A stretch of DNA of 64,000 nucleotides from Devosia enhydra (GCF_900119845.1 NZ_FPKU01000002.1:142045-206044); one strand, 5' to 3'; counted from the first letter of the stretch, positions 8,531 through 17,358 are shown. A program made the numbers and translations. Notes: generated from the sequence alone by a model not told the origin.

Positions 8531-11500
8531 ATGGCCACTCTCGTTCTCGGTGCCGCTGGCGCCGCCATTGGTGGTTCGATCGGCGGCGCGATCCTCGGCG
8601 TCAGCGCCGCGACGATCGGCGGCTTCATCGGCTCCACCATCGGCTCGGTCGTCGACAGCTGGATCATCTCCTCGCTGGCGCCCACGCAGCGCATCGAGGG
8701 CGCGCGGCTCGACACGCTGCGCATCACCTCGGCTACCGAAGGCGCGGTGATCCCGCGGCTCTATGGCCGGATGCGCATGGGCGGCAACATCGTCTGGGCG
8801 ACCGATTTCCGCGAGGAGACGAAGACCACCACGCAGGGCGGCGGCAAGGGCGGCGGGGGCGGCAAGGTCAAGACCACCGAGTATCTCTACTATGCTTCCT
8901 TCGCCGTGGCGCTCTGCGAAGGACCGATCACCGGGATCGGGCGCATCTGGGCCGACGGCAAGCCGATGGACCTCTCCGGCGTCACCTGGCGCTGGTATCC
9001 CGGCGACGAGGCGCAGACGGCGGACCCGTTCATCGCCGCGAAGATGGGCGCGGCCAGCACGCCTGCCTATCGCGGCACCGCCTATGTGGTCTTCGAGGAA
9101 CTGGCGCTCTCGACCTTCGGCAACCGGCTGCCGCAGCTGTCCTTCGAGGTGTTCCGGCCGCTGGCCGATCCCGACACCGCCGAGGGGTTGACCCGCGCGG
9201 TCACCATGATCCCGGCCTCGGGCGAGTTCACCTATGCGACGCAGGCGATCCGGAAGACCGATGGCGGCGCGACGGTGCCCGAGAACCTGAACGCGCTGGC
9301 CGACTCCACCGACATGGTGGAGGCGCTGGACCGCCTTCAGGCGATGGCCCCCGCGGTCGAGAGCGTCAGCCTCGTGGTGGCGTGGTTCGGCGACGATCTG
9401 CGGGCGGGATGGTGCAAGGTGCGGCCCGGCGTCGAGGTGTCGGCCAAGTCGACCACCCCCGCCAGCTGGTCTGTAAACGGCGTGAGCCGCGCCAACGCCT
9501 TCCTCGTCAGCCGTGACGAACAGGACCGCCCGGTCTACGGCGGCACGCCGTCCGACTTCGCGGTGGTGCAGGCGATCCAGGAGATGAAGGCGCGCGGGCT
9601 GCGGGTCACCTTCTATCCGTTCATCCTGATGGACGTGCCGCCGGGCAATACGCTGCCGAACCCGTATTCCGACAACGCCGCGGAGACGGGCCAGCCAGCT
9701 TTCCCCTGGCGGGGACGGATCACCTGTTCGCCTGCAGTGGGGTTCGCAGGGACCGTGGACAAGACCGCCACGGCCGCAAGCCAGGTCGCGGCGCTGTTTG
9801 GCGCGGCCACGCCCGCGAGCTTCAGCGTCTCGGGCGAGATCGTCAGCTGGACCGGGCCCTCCGGCGACTGGGGTCTGCGCCGCATGGTGCTGCACTACGC
9901 CCATCTCTGTGCCGCCGCAGGCGGGGTGGACGCCTTCCTGATCGGGACCGAGATGCCGGGGCTGACGACGATCCGCTCGGGCGCGGCCACCTATCCGGCC
10001 GTGCAGGCCTATCGGGACCTGCTCGCGGATGTGCGCTCGATCCTAGGGGCGGATGTGAGCCTCGGCTATGCCGCCGACTGGTCGGAATACTTCGGACACC
10101 AGCCGGGCGATGGTTCGGGGGACGTGTTCTTCCATCTCGACCCGCTCTGGGCCGATCCGGAGATCGATTTCGTCGGGATCGACAATTACATGCCGCTGTC
10201 GGACTGGCGGGACGGGTTCGAGCATGCGGACGCGGCCGAGGGCTGGCCTGCGATCTACGACCGGGCCTATCTGCAGGCGAACATCGCGGGCGGCGAAGGA
10301 TTCGACTGGTTCTATGCCAGCGCTGCCGACCGATCAGCGCAGGTGCGGACCCCGATCACCGACGGTGCCGCCAGCAAGCCATGGGTCTTCCGCTACAAGG
10401 ATCTGCGCGCCTGGTGGTCGAACGCGCATTACAATCGCCCCGGTGCGGCGGAGAGCGCGACGCCGACGGCGTGGGCGCCGGAGTCGAAGCCGATCTGGTT
10501 CACCGAGCTCGGCTGCCCCGCCATCGACCGGGGCACCAACCAGCCCAACGTCTTCTTCGACCCGAAGTCCTCGGAGAGCTTCACGCCGCACTTCTCACGG
10601 GGCTGGCGCGATGACGCCATCCAGCGCGCCTATCTCGAGGCGACGTATCTCTGGTGGGGCGATGCCGCGAACAACCCGCTGTCCTCGGTCTACGGCGGCC
10701 GGATGGTGCACGTCCCCGAATCCACCGCCTGGACCTGGGACGCGCGGCCCTATCCCTTCTTCCCGGCGCTGGCCGACGTCTGGACGGACGGTGCGAACTG
10801 GCGGCTCGGGCATTGGTTGACCGGGCGGCTCGGCGCAGTGTCGCTGGCCGCACTCGTTCGGCACCTCTGTCTCCGCGCCGGGCTCCCCGAGTCCCGGATC
10901 GACGTCACCGAACTCTGGGGCGCGGTGGAGGGCTACGCCATCACCGCACTGGAGAGCCCGCGCGCCTCGATCACCACGTTGTCGCGGCATTTCGGCTTCG
11001 ACGCGGTGGAAACCGAGGGAGTGATCCGCTTCATCAAGCGCGGCCGGGCCTCCGTTGCCACTCTCACGCCTGACGATCTGGTTGCTGCCCGTGAGGGCGA
11101 CGTGCTGGAACTGACGCGCGGCCAGGAGACGGAACTGCCGCAGTCGCTGAAGTGGCAGGTCGCCCGCGCCGACGAGGATTACGATGCTGCCCTCGTCGAG
11201 GCGCGGCGCATCACCGTCGACACGACCCGGATCGCGTCCGAGAGCTTCCCAATGGCGGTGCCGCCCGAGGAGACCGAGCGCCGCTGCCGCCGCGCGCTGA
11301 TGGAGGCGTGGGTGGGGCGCGAGACGGCGGTGTTCCGTCTGCCGCCCTCGCGGCTGGCGCTCGATCCGGCCGATGCGATCCGGCTGGAGCATGACGGGCG
11401 GCTAATGGACCTCCGGCTCGTCTCCATCGCCGACGCCGAGGCGCGCGGCATCGAAGCGGTTCGCCAGGACCGGGCGACCTATGATTTGCCGCCCGGCGAT

Positions 11501-12496
11501 CCCCGCGCGGCCTCGCTGACGCGGGCCGTGGTGTTCGGCGCGCCGGATGCGGTGCTGATGGACCTGCCGCAGCTGACCGAGGACCAGCCCGCGCACCGGC
11601 CGATGGTCGCCGCGCGCGCGGTTCCCTGGCCGGGCGAGATGGCGGTGTTCCGCAGCCCGTCGACGGACGGGTTCGAACTGCTGACCACGTTCGGCAGCCG
11701 CGCCCGGATCGGCGCGCTGGTCTCGGACTTCTATGCTGGCCCCACGTCTCGCTTCGATCTCGGCAATGCGCTCGTGGTCGATCTGTTCACCGGCACGCTG
11801 GAAAGCGTCACCGATCTGACCCTCTTCGGCGGGGCCAACGCGCTCGCCATCGAGAGCGTGCCCGGCGTCTGGGAGATCGTGCAGGCGGGCGCGGCCGAGC
11901 TGCTGGCGCCAGGCCGGTACCGCCTGACCCGGCTCCTGCGCGGTCAGCGCGGCACTGAGAATGCGATGGGCAATCCGGCTCCGGCAGGCGCGCGGGTCGT
12001 CGTGCTGGACACCGCGCTGGCGTCTCTGCCGATCGCCGAGGCCGACCTCGGCATCCCGTGGAACTGGCGCGTCGGCCCGGCGAGCCGTTCGGTCAGCGAC
12101 GAGACCTATGTCGCGCAGGCATTCACGCCGGTGGGCGTGGGGCTGCGGCCGTTCTCCGTCGCACATGTCGAGCAGCCGTGGCGCACGCCGCGTACGCCCG
12201 GCGATCTGACGATCCGCTGGACGCGCCGATCCCGCGCGCTCGCGGCCGACAGCTGGGGCGGGCTCGAGGTCCCGCTGGCCGAGGAACTGGAAGCCTACGA
12301 GGTCGAAATCCTCGACGGCGCCACTGTGAAGCGGGTGCTGAGCACCGCCACCACCAGCGCGGTCTACACCGCCGCAGACCAGACCGCCGATTGGGGCGCG
12401 CCGCTCGAGCCCGGTGACACGCTCGACATCCGCATCTTCCAGCTCTCCTCCCTCGTCGGGCGGGGCGCGCCGAAAACCGTCACGCTTATACTTTGA
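8531..12496 (+). CDS. Baseplate megatron / host-specificity protein (GTA g15-like)
   Basis: 1321 residues, the largest virion gene here. It begins with a Gly/Ala-rich hydrophobic stretch (GAAGAAIGGSIGGAILG), followed by GARLDTLRITSATEGAVIP and YGRMRMGGNIVWATDF, the tail-J-like start. The centre (about 430-740) is the GTA TIM-barrel-like domain, with GIDNYMPLSDWRDG and WFTELGCPAIDRGTNQPN. The C-terminal third has the phage-tail and receptor-binding region (RLTRLLRGQRGTENAMG). In RcGTA this protein forms the baseplate tip and contacts the host surface. Intact from start to stop, unlike the tape measure. Confidence 0.9.
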   Translation: MATLVLGAAGAAIGGSIGGAILGVSAATIGGFIGSTIGSVVDSWIISSLAPTQRIEGARLDTLRITSATEGAVIPRLYGRMRMGGNIVWATDFREETKTTTQGGGKGGGGGKVKTTEYLYYASFAVALCEGPITGIGRIWADGKPMDLSGVTWRWYPGDEAQTADPFIAAKMGAASTPAYRGTAYVVFEELALSTFGNRLPQLSFEVFRPLADPDTAEGLTRAVTMIPASGEFTYATQAIRKTDGGATVPENLNALADSTDMVEALDRLQAMAPAVESVSLVVAWFGDDLRAGWCKVRPGVEVSAKSTTPASWSVNGVSRANAFLVSRDEQDRPVYGGTPSDFAVVQAIQEMKARGLRVTFYPFILMDVPPGNTLPNPYSDNAAETGQPAFPWRGRITCSPAVGFAGTVDKTATAASQVAALFGAATPASFSVSGEIVSWTGPSGDWGLRRMVLHYAHLCAAAGGVDAFLIGTEMPGLTTIRSGAATYPAVQAYRDLLADVRSILGADVSLGYAADWSEYFGHQPGDGSGDVFFHLDPLWADPEIDFVGIDNYMPLSDWRDGFEHADAAEGWPAIYDRAYLQANIAGGEGFDWFYASAADRSAQVRTPITDGAASKPWVFRYKDLRAWWSNAHYNRPGAAESATPTAWAPESKPIWFTELGCPAIDRGTNQPNVFFDPKSSESFTPHFSRGWRDDAIQRAYLEATYLWWGDAANNPLSSVYGGRMVHVPESTAWTWDARPYPFFPALADVWTDGANWRLGHWLTGRLGAVSLAALVRHLCLRAGLPESRIDVTELWGAVEGYAITALESPRASITTLSRHFGFDAVETEGVIRFIKRGRASVATLTPDDLVAAREGDVLELTRGQETELPQSLKWQVARADEDYDAALVEARRITVDTTRIASESFPMAVPPEETERRCRRALMEAWVGRETAVFRLPPSRLALDPADAIRLEHDGRLMDLRLVSIADAEARGIEAVRQDRATYDLPPGDPRAASLTRAVVFGAPDAVLMDLPQLTEDQPAHRPMVAARAVPWPGEMAVFRSPSTDGFELLTTFGSRARIGALVSDFYAGPTSRFDLGNALVVDLFTGTLESVTDLTLFGGANALAIESVPGVWEIVQAGAAELLAPGRYRLTRLLRGQRGTENAMGNPAPAGARVVVLDTALASLPIAEADLGIPWNWRVGPASRSVSDETYVAQAFTPVGVGLRPFSVAHVEQPWRTPRTPGDLTIRWTRRSRALAADSWGGLEVPLAEELEAYEVEILDGATVKRVLSTATTSAVYTAADQTADWGAPLEPGDTLDIRIFQLSSLVGRGAPKTVTLIL

Positions 12497-12506
12497 AGGC
12501 CATCCC

Positions 12507-13583
12507 ATGTCCGACGCCACGACCCATCTCCTGCTGCCCTACATCCTCGCGGCGCAGGCCCAGAAGCACGTTACCCATAACGAGGCGCTGCGGATCCTCG
12601 ACGGGCTCGTCCAGCTCTCCGTTCTCGACCGGAATCTGACAGCGCCGCCCGGCAGCCCCACAGATGGCGATCGCTACATCGTCGGCTCGGGCGCGACAGG
12701 CGACTGGGCGGGCTGGGACCTGAACGTGGCGCTCTGGACGGACGGCGCCTGGATGCGCCTTCCACCACGGACCGGCTGGCGAGCGTGGGTCGAGGATGAG
12801 GGGCTGCTGCTGGTCTACGACGGCGCGGGCTGGGTCGGCACCACGCCCAGCGAGTTGCAGAATATGGCGCTGCTCGGGGTCGGCACGACGGCAGATGCGT
12901 CTAACCCGTTCTCGGCCAAGCTGAACGCCGCGCTCTGGACCGCCAAGACGGTGGCCGAAGGCGGCACGGGCGACCTGTTCTACACCATGAACAAGGAGGC
13001 GGCGGGCGACGATCTCGGCCTGACGCTGCAGACCAACTTCGTGACCAAGGCGCTGGTGGGGCTCTTCGGCTCGGACCGCTTCCGCTTGGCGGTCTCGGCC
13101 GACGGCAGCACCTTCTTCGACGGGCTCAGTGTCGACAACGCCACCGGCATCGTCGACCAGCCCCGGCTGCCCCGGTTCAAGGCGTATACCAACTACGACA
13201 ACTACGTCGGCGTCGGCGCCTGGACGAAGATCGGCCTCAACAACACCGACACCAACGATCAGGGCGCGTTCGACGCCGCGAACAACCACTTCGTGGCGCC
13301 GGTGGACGGCACCTACGTCTTCGGCGCGACGCTGCTCTACAAGATCAACGCCAGCGCCACGGCGCGGATGAGTGGGCGGCTCGTCCTGAACGGCACCACC
13401 GAAATCCGCGGCTCCCTCGGCGAAATCTCCGCCACCCACGTCTCGCTCGCCACCGCGATCTGGCTGCAGACCATGGTGCCGCTTACCGCAGGCGATACCG
13501 TCGAGCTGCAGGGGTATTTCCGGGTTGCGGACGGGTATTTCGCCGCTGATCACACGTCCTTCTGGGGCTGCAAGATTGGCTGA
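12507..13583 (+). CDS. DUF2793 tail-associated protein with C1q-like C-terminus
   Basis: 358 residues. The N-terminus is the DUF2793 signature (LLLPYILAAQAQKHVTHNEA, then GDRYIVGSGATGDW and WRAWVEDEGLLLVYDGAGW). The last ~130 residues (YVGVGAWTKIGLNN, FVAPVDGTYVFGATLLYKI, GDTVELQGYFRV) have the pattern of a C1q/TNF-like jelly roll, often used for trimeric receptor-binding tips. This would be a tail fibre or tip protein. ATG at 12507, ten bases after the megatron stop; an upstream in-frame extension lies inside the megatron gene and is rejected. Confidence 0.8.
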   Translation: MSDATTHLLLPYILAAQAQKHVTHNEALRILDGLVQLSVLDRNLTAPPGSPTDGDRYIVGSGATGDWAGWDLNVALWTDGAWMRLPPRTGWRAWVEDEGLLLVYDGAGWVGTTPSELQNMALLGVGTTADASNPFSAKLNAALWTAKTVAEGGTGDLFYTMNKEAAGDDLGLTLQTNFVTKALVGLFGSDRFRLAVSADGSTFFDGLSVDNATGIVDQPRLPRFKAYTNYDNYVGVGAWTKIGLNNTDTNDQGAFDAANNHFVAPVDGTYVFGATLLYKINASATARMSGRLVLNGTTEIRGSLGEISATHVSLATAIWLQTMVPLTAGDTVELQGYFRVADGYFAADHTSFWGCKIG

Positions 13584-13602
13584 GCGGCGGAGTGAGGATC
13601 CG

Positions 13603-13890
13603 ATGACACCACCCCGATCCGAGGGCTTCGTGCGCATGCCCGACGCCGAGTTCGAGGCAATCCTGACCCGCGCGGCCGAGGAAGGCGCGAAACGCGCGCT
13701 CGCCGATGTCGGGCTCGACGGCGACGAGGCCGCGCTCGACATTCGGGACCTGCGCTCCCTGGTCGACTGCATCCGGCTGGTGCGGCGCACGGCGATGCAG
13801 ACTGCCGTCCGCATGATCACCACCGGCGTGATGCTGGCGCTGCTCGCGGGCATCGCCATCAAGCTCAAGATCTTCGGCGGCGGCCCGTAG
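13603..13890 (+). CDS. Small DUF6127-like membrane protein
   Basis: 95 residues. FVRMPDAEFEAILTRAAEEG and LDIRDLRSLVDCIR precede one transmembrane segment (MITTGVMLALLAGIAIKLKIF) near the C-terminus. It resembles the small DUF6127 proteins found between tail fibre and lysis genes in alphaproteobacterial prophages. Position before an endolysin suggests a lysis role such as a holin, but that is inference. ATG at 13603 is chosen over an upstream in-frame ATG at 13525 lying within DUF2793. A terminator follows 34 bases downstream. Confidence 0.6.
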   Translation: MTPPRSEGFVRMPDAEFEAILTRAAEEGAKRALADVGLDGDEAALDIRDLRSLVDCIRLVRRTAMQTAVRMITTGVMLALLAGIAIKLKIFGGGP

Positions 13891-13924
13891 TCGCTCCCCA
13901 TCCCCATTCATCAGCCCGCAATGA

Positions 13925-13947
13925 CCCGCCCTCGAGGCGGGTTTTTT
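13925..13947 (+). terminator. Rho-independent terminator
   Basis: CCCGCC (13925-13930), loop CTCGA, GGCGGG (13936-13941), then six T. It sits between the DUF6127-like gene and the endolysin gene, and probably sets the end of tail-gene transcription, with read-through or a new promoter for lysis. Confidence 0.85.
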
Positions 13948-13965
13948 CATTTCCGGAGGACTCCC

Positions 13966-14640
13966 ATGACCACGACCTTTCACAGACACTGGCGCGACGT
14001 GCCTGAGAGCAGCTGGCGCTGGCCCAACTTCTCGCCGGCCGAGATCGCCTGCCGGGGCACCGGCAAGCTGCTGGTCAACGAAGCGGCGCTCGACAAGCTG
14101 CAAGCGCTGCGCGACCGGCTGGGCAAGCCGCTTATCGTGCGTTCCGCCTATCGCAGCCCCGAGCACAACCGTGCCGTCGGCGGCGCGACCCGGTCGAAGC
14201 ACCTCGACGGCGCCGCCTTCGACATCGCCATGGCGAACCACGACCCGGTGGCCTTCGAGGCGGCGGCGCGCGAGGTCGGGTTCCTCGGCTTCGGTTTCTA
14301 TCCGCGCTCGGGGTTCATCCATGTCGACCTCGGCCCTGCGCGACAGTGGGGCGAGCGGTTCCCGGTCCGGGCGACGGCATTCGCAGCCGAGACGCCGCCC
14401 GCGCGCGAAGTGCTGGCCGACAGCCGCACCATGAAGGGGGGTGGCGCGGCTGGCGTGGCGACGCTGGGCGCAGCCGGGGTCGAGGTCGCGCAGAGCGTCC
14501 TGGCCGAGACCCAGACCGCCATCCTGCCGCTGGTGCCGTATCTCGACACGTTGCGCTGGTTGTTCATCGCCGTGGCGCTCGGCGGGATCGCAGTCACGAT
14601 CTACGCCCGGCTCGATGACTGGCGCCGAGGGCAGCGGTGA
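13966..14640 (+). CDS. Peptidase M15-type endolysin with C-terminal membrane segment
   Basis: 224 residues. A Peptidase_M15_3 domain spans 1-125: WRWPNFSPAEIACRGTGKL, then VRSAYRSPEHNRAVGG, the zinc-binding SKHLDGAAFDIAM (His and Asp) and GFIHVDLG (His). These enzymes cleave D-Ala or peptide cross-links in peptidoglycan. The C-terminal 40 residues contain one transmembrane helix (WLFIAVALGGIAVTIYA), so the enzyme is probably membrane-tethered, a fusion often seen in GTA-like prophages. GGAGG lies seven bases before ATG 13966. Its stop overlaps the next start (TGATG). Confidence 0.87.
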   Translation: MTTTFHRHWRDVPESSWRWPNFSPAEIACRGTGKLLVNEAALDKLQALRDRLGKPLIVRSAYRSPEHNRAVGGATRSKHLDGAAFDIAMANHDPVAFEAAAREVGFLGFGFYPRSGFIHVDLGPARQWGERFPVRATAFAAETPPAREVLADSRTMKGGGAAGVATLGAAGVEVAQSVLAETQTAILPLVPYLDTLRWLFIAVALGGIAVTIYARLDDWRRGQR

Positions 14641-14894
14641 TGGCCCCGCTCCTGACCGGGTTCGCCGCCAGCCCATGGATGCGGGCGGCTTTGCGCTACG
14701 GCGCCATCATCCTCGCCCTGCTCCTGTTCCTGCTTTCGCTTCGGCGCTCCGGCGAGCGCGCGGGACGCCTCGCTGAACGCCTTCAAACCACGGAGAAAGC
14801 CAATGATGTCCAACGCCAGATGCTGGAGGCGGCGGCTCGCCGTCCTCGCGATCGCCACGAGCTTGCTGGGCGGCTGCGCGACGGTCGGTTCTGA
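14640..14894 (+). CDS. Rz-like inner-membrane spanin (candidate)
   Basis: 84 residues: one transmembrane helix (YGAIILALLLFLLSLRR) then a charged, coiled-coil-like helix (AGRLAERLQTTEKANDVQRQ). This is the architecture of an i-spanin, which with a lipoprotein partner fuses inner and outer membranes at lysis. The start overlaps the endolysin stop. The last 92 bases overlap the lipoprotein gene in another frame, the arrangement typical of Rz/Rz1. No family name can be given from sequence alone. Confidence 0.65.
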   Translation: MAPLLTGFAASPWMRAALRYGAIILALLLFLLSLRRSGERAGRLAERLQTTEKANDVQRQMLEAAARRPRDRHELAGRLRDGRF

Positions 14895-15066
14895 GACGGG
14901 CGGGTCCGGGACGTGTGCGCCCATCGTCGAGTATAGTCGGGAGTTTCAGGCAAGGGTGGCCGAGGAACTCGGGATCCTTCCGGAGAGGTCGGCCGTCGCT
15001 GAAATGCTGAGCGACTACGCCGTCATGCGCGACCAGGCGGCTGTCTGTACCAGATCCTTCGGCTGA
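14803..15066 (+). CDS. Rz1-like outer-membrane lipoprotein (candidate o-spanin)
   Basis: 87 residues. N-terminal signal LAVLAIATSLLGGC ends in a lipobox (LGGC), so the mature protein is a lipoprotein of about 64 residues. CGGAGA precedes the tandem ATGs at 14803/14806. It begins inside the Rz-like gene in a different frame, as Rz1 genes usually do. It has two further Cys and is not Pro-rich, unlike classical Rz1, so the o-spanin role is inferred from position and lipobox. Confidence 0.65.
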   Translation: MMSNARCWRRRLAVLAIATSLLGGCATVGSETGGSGTCAPIVEYSREFQARVAEELGILPERSAVAEMLSDYAVMRDQAAVCTRSFG

Positions 15067-15097
15067 TGAAGCTGCTCGATCGGACAAGACAAGGCGT

Positions 15098-15937
15098 TCA
15101 GAATTTCTCGAGAAGGGCCAGTACTGCGACCACGACGAGAGCGATCCCCGTCAGACCGAGAGCCACACGCGAAATCAACGTGAGGCCGGGCAAGAGCCTG
15201 CCCATAATCGTGCCGAGGCCGGTTCGCGTCAGCACCGCGCCGCCGGCGACCGCAGCGAGAACCAGCCCCACTCCGATCAACATCATCGCGGCGAAGGCAA
15301 CACCGGCCTCGGGCACACCATGCGCAACGGCAAACGTCATCACCAGAAGCGTCAGGGGGCAGGGAATGAGGCCCGCGGTGACGCCAAACGCGACACCCCG
15401 TCCATGCCCATGCCCATCCCCGTTGCCGGAGCGCAGGGCCGAGATCAACAACCAGAGCCCAACGAGCCCGAGAAGGCTTCTGCTCAAGGTTTCGAGGAAG
15501 ACGGCTCTTCCGACTTCGCCGAGTGCCATCGACGCGAGCGGCAGCCCCAGAAGAACGATCAGGACGGACATCAGGATGTGCGTTGAGGCAAGAATGCCGG
15601 CGGTGCGAAGCCCGCTGGCGAACCCTGCACCGCTGCCGGCGACGAACATCGCGAGGACCATCTTGGAATGGCCGGGGGTCAAGGCATGCGCCGCACCGAA
15701 AGCAACGCCCCAGGGTACGAAGGCAACAAGCAGGCTCCAGTCGCCCGTAGCCGCGAAGGCGCGCAGCATCGTGGCGATGTCGCCGTAGATTTCGCGCTGG
15801 ACGGAAACGAGCCACGCCCAGACCGCGAAGAAGAAGGCGTCAAGATTGGCCATCATCGCTGTGGATACCGCGCCTTGGTTTGCCGTCAACATGGTGCGGA
15901 GCTGAACCCATGTCCCGAAGTGATCCGGATAAAGCAT
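15098..15937 (-). CDS. Nickel/cobalt exporter, NicO (RcnA/HoxN-related) family
   Basis: 279 residues, six or more transmembrane helices. The first conserved motif is GAAHALTPGHSK, followed by LASTHILMSVLIVLLG. A His-rich cytoplasmic loop (GNGDGHGHGRG) follows, then GVTAGLIPCPLTLLVMTFAV, all hallmarks of NicO/RcnA exporters. It expels Ni2+ or Co2+ across the inner membrane. An upstream in-frame ATG at 16024 would overlap the anchor gene and include a perfect hairpin, so ATG at 15937, just after the hairpin, is preferred. Last gene of the leftward nickel operon. Confidence 0.87.
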   Translation of the reverse strand: MLYPDHFGTWVQLRTMLTANQGAVSTAMMANLDAFFFAVWAWLVSVQREIYGDIATMLRAFAATGDWSLLVAFVPWGVAFGAAHALTPGHSKMVLAMFVAGSGAGFASGLRTAGILASTHILMSVLIVLLGLPLASMALGEVGRAVFLETLSRSLLGLVGLWLLISALRSGNGDGHGHGRGVAFGVTAGLIPCPLTLLVMTFAVAHGVPEAGVAFAAMMLIGVGLVLAAVAGGAVLTRTGLGTIMGRLLPGLTLISRVALGLTGIALVVVAVLALLEKF

Positions 15938-15955
15938 CCCGGCGGCAAAGAGGAA

Positions 15956-15983
15956 CCGTGCCTGCGGCTGGCCGCAGGCACGG
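15956..15983 (-). terminator. Perfect 13-bp hairpin between anchor and NicO genes
   Basis: CCGTGCCTGCGGC (15956-15968) and GCCGCAGGCACGG (15971-15983) are exact complements separated by TG. On the minus strand it follows the anchor stop (15990) by six bases and is followed by TTCCTCTTT, a weak U-rich tail. It could attenuate transcription into the NicO gene or stabilise the upstream mRNA end. Confidence 0.55.
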
Positions 15984-15989
15984 GAAGCG

Positions 15990-16613
15990 TCAGTACGTCT
16001 CCACGACGTCGCTGTATTCGCCACGCAGCTGGATGGTCATCGTGATCGGCGTGCTGTCCCGGTTGCGCCAGAACCAGCCATGATCACCGGCAAAGGGGGC
16101 TTCGATGCTGCCTTCGCCCGAAGTCTGGCCGGCGCCACGTTCGTAATTGACCGAGTCGCCGCCACTATGGGCGTGCAGGTCGAAGTTGACCCGCCCCCCT
16201 GTCGCCGTCCACGCGTAGTCGACAACATTTCCGGCTTCCATCGTCATCTTGATTTCTGCCGTGGCCCCGGGTTCGAGGGTGAAGGTTACTTCGTCCCGCC
16301 AGGCTTCCTGCGCATGGGCCACGCCCACGAACAGGCCGAAGACGGTGTCGAGAACGCTCGAGGACCGCTCCAGCGCGCGCTGCTCGTCGAGCAGGCGATC
16401 TGCCTCGGCCTCTTCGGCCAGTTCGCGCTTGATCTCGCCCATCTCGGTCAGGCCGAGCACCCGGCCGACGCCGGTGGGGTCGATGGCATATTCGGCCGGC
16501 AGGACCACGGTAACCAGGATCGCCGCGGCGCTGATGCCTGCAATGACCGAGGAGCGGAACAGGCTCGCGCGGCTTGGTAGGTCCTCGGGGCGGGGTTGGG
16601 GTGCGTTGTTCAT
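15990..16613 (-). CDS. Membrane-anchor protein of nickel cluster
   Basis: 207 residues. One N-terminal transmembrane helix (SSVIAGISAAAILVTVVLPA), then a charged linker (GEIKRELAEEAEADRLLDEQ), and a periplasmic beta-rich C-terminal domain (VTFTLEPGATAEIKMTME, RVNFDLHAHSGGDSVNYERG, GDHGWFWRNR). Proteins of this type recur between HupE/UreJ and metal exporters and are usually called transmembrane anchor protein; the biochemical function is unknown to me. ATG at 16613 has GGAG upstream; an in-frame TTG at 16625 is the alternative. Seventeen bases downstream of the HupE gene. Confidence 0.65.
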   Translation of the reverse strand: MNNAPQPRPEDLPSRASLFRSSVIAGISAAAILVTVVLPAEYAIDPTGVGRVLGLTEMGEIKRELAEEAEADRLLDEQRALERSSSVLDTVFGLFVGVAHAQEAWRDEVTFTLEPGATAEIKMTMEAGNVVDYAWTATGGRVNFDLHAHSGGDSVNYERGAGQTSGEGSIEAPFAGDHGWFWRNRDSTPITMTIQLRGEYSDVVETY

Positions 16614-16629
16614 TCTTTGCTCCAATTCT

Positions 16630-17358
16630 TCAGGCCGAGGCCATGTATCCGGCGATCTGCTGGCCGGTGAGGATGACGCCGAGGACGATCATGATGATGT
16701 TTGCGACTGTGGCTTGCCGCATGAAGTTGGGGCTGCGGCGCCAGTAGCCCATGACGATCAGGATCACGGCAAGTGCAAGGATCTGGCCGATCTCGACGCC
16801 CACGTTGAACGACAGCAGATTGGCTAGCAAACCATCCTCTGCGATCTCGTACTCCATGATCTTGGTGGCGAGGCCCGTGCCGTGGAACAGGCCGAAGATC
16901 AGCGTCGCGGCCTTGGTGTTGGGCTGAAAGCCGAACCACTTCTGATAGGCGCCAAGGTTGTCGAGCGCCTTGTAGACGACCGAAAGCCCGATGATCGCGT
17001 CGATGATGTAGGCGTTGATGCCCAAGCCATACCAGACTCCCAGAAGCATCGTGACCGAATGGCCGATGGCGAAGAGGCTGACATAGATGGCGACGTCCTT
17101 CATCCGGTAGAGGAAGAAGACGACGCCGAGCAGGAACAGGATGTGGTCGTAGCCCGTCACCATGTGCTTGGCGCCGAGGTAGATGAAGGGGATGATGTTC
17201 ACCCCCCAGATTTCCTGGATATAGCCCGCGTCACCTGCGGTGACGTTATGGGCCAGGGCCTGGCTGACGGTCAGCATCAAGGCCGCCAGCAGAAGAAGGA
17301 TCAGGGTGGCCGTCTGGCGTATCGCCAAGGCACGCCCGACCCGGGAAGTTGGGGTCAT
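16630..17358 (-). CDS. HupE/UreJ-family membrane protein
   Basis: 242 residues. A signal peptide or first helix (TLILLLLAALMLTVSQALA) is followed by the family motif YLGAKHMVTGYDHILFLLG with conserved His and Asp, FAIGHSVTMLLG, LFGLFHGTGLATKIME and about seven helices. HupE/UreJ proteins are nickel (or cobalt) permeases associated with hydrogenase and urease clusters; here the company is metal-efflux genes. Direction of transport cannot be read from sequence. Second gene of the leftward operon driven from the 17770-17853 region. Confidence 0.85.
   Translation of the reverse strand: MTPTSRVGRALAIRQTATLILLLLAALMLTVSQALAHNVTAGDAGYIQEIWGVNIIPFIYLGAKHMVTGYDHILFLLGVVFFLYRMKDVAIYVSLFAIGHSVTMLLGVWYGLGINAYIIDAIIGLSVVYKALDNLGAYQKWFGFQPNTKAATLIFGLFHGTGLATKIMEYEIAEDGLLANLLSFNVGVEIGQILALAVILIVMGYWRRSPNFMRQATVANIIMIVLGVILTGQQIAGYMASA

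Larger units (their letters stand above)
2284..15066 (+). mobile_element. Remnant prophage: tail and lysis module (GTA-like)
   Basis: Fifteen phage genes in one direction and in virion order: tail terminator-like, tail tube, chaperone, tape measure, four homologues of gene-transfer-agent genes g12-g15, tail fibre-like, DUF6127-like, endolysin and spanins. No terminase, portal, capsid or integrase gene lies between chrBA and the first tail gene, and no integrase lies to the right before the nickel genes. The tape-measure gene is frameshifted. Taken together this is a decayed prophage, or a phage-derived particle cassette cut by the chrBA segment. Whether head genes lie left of the window cannot be seen. 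Confidence 0.8.
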
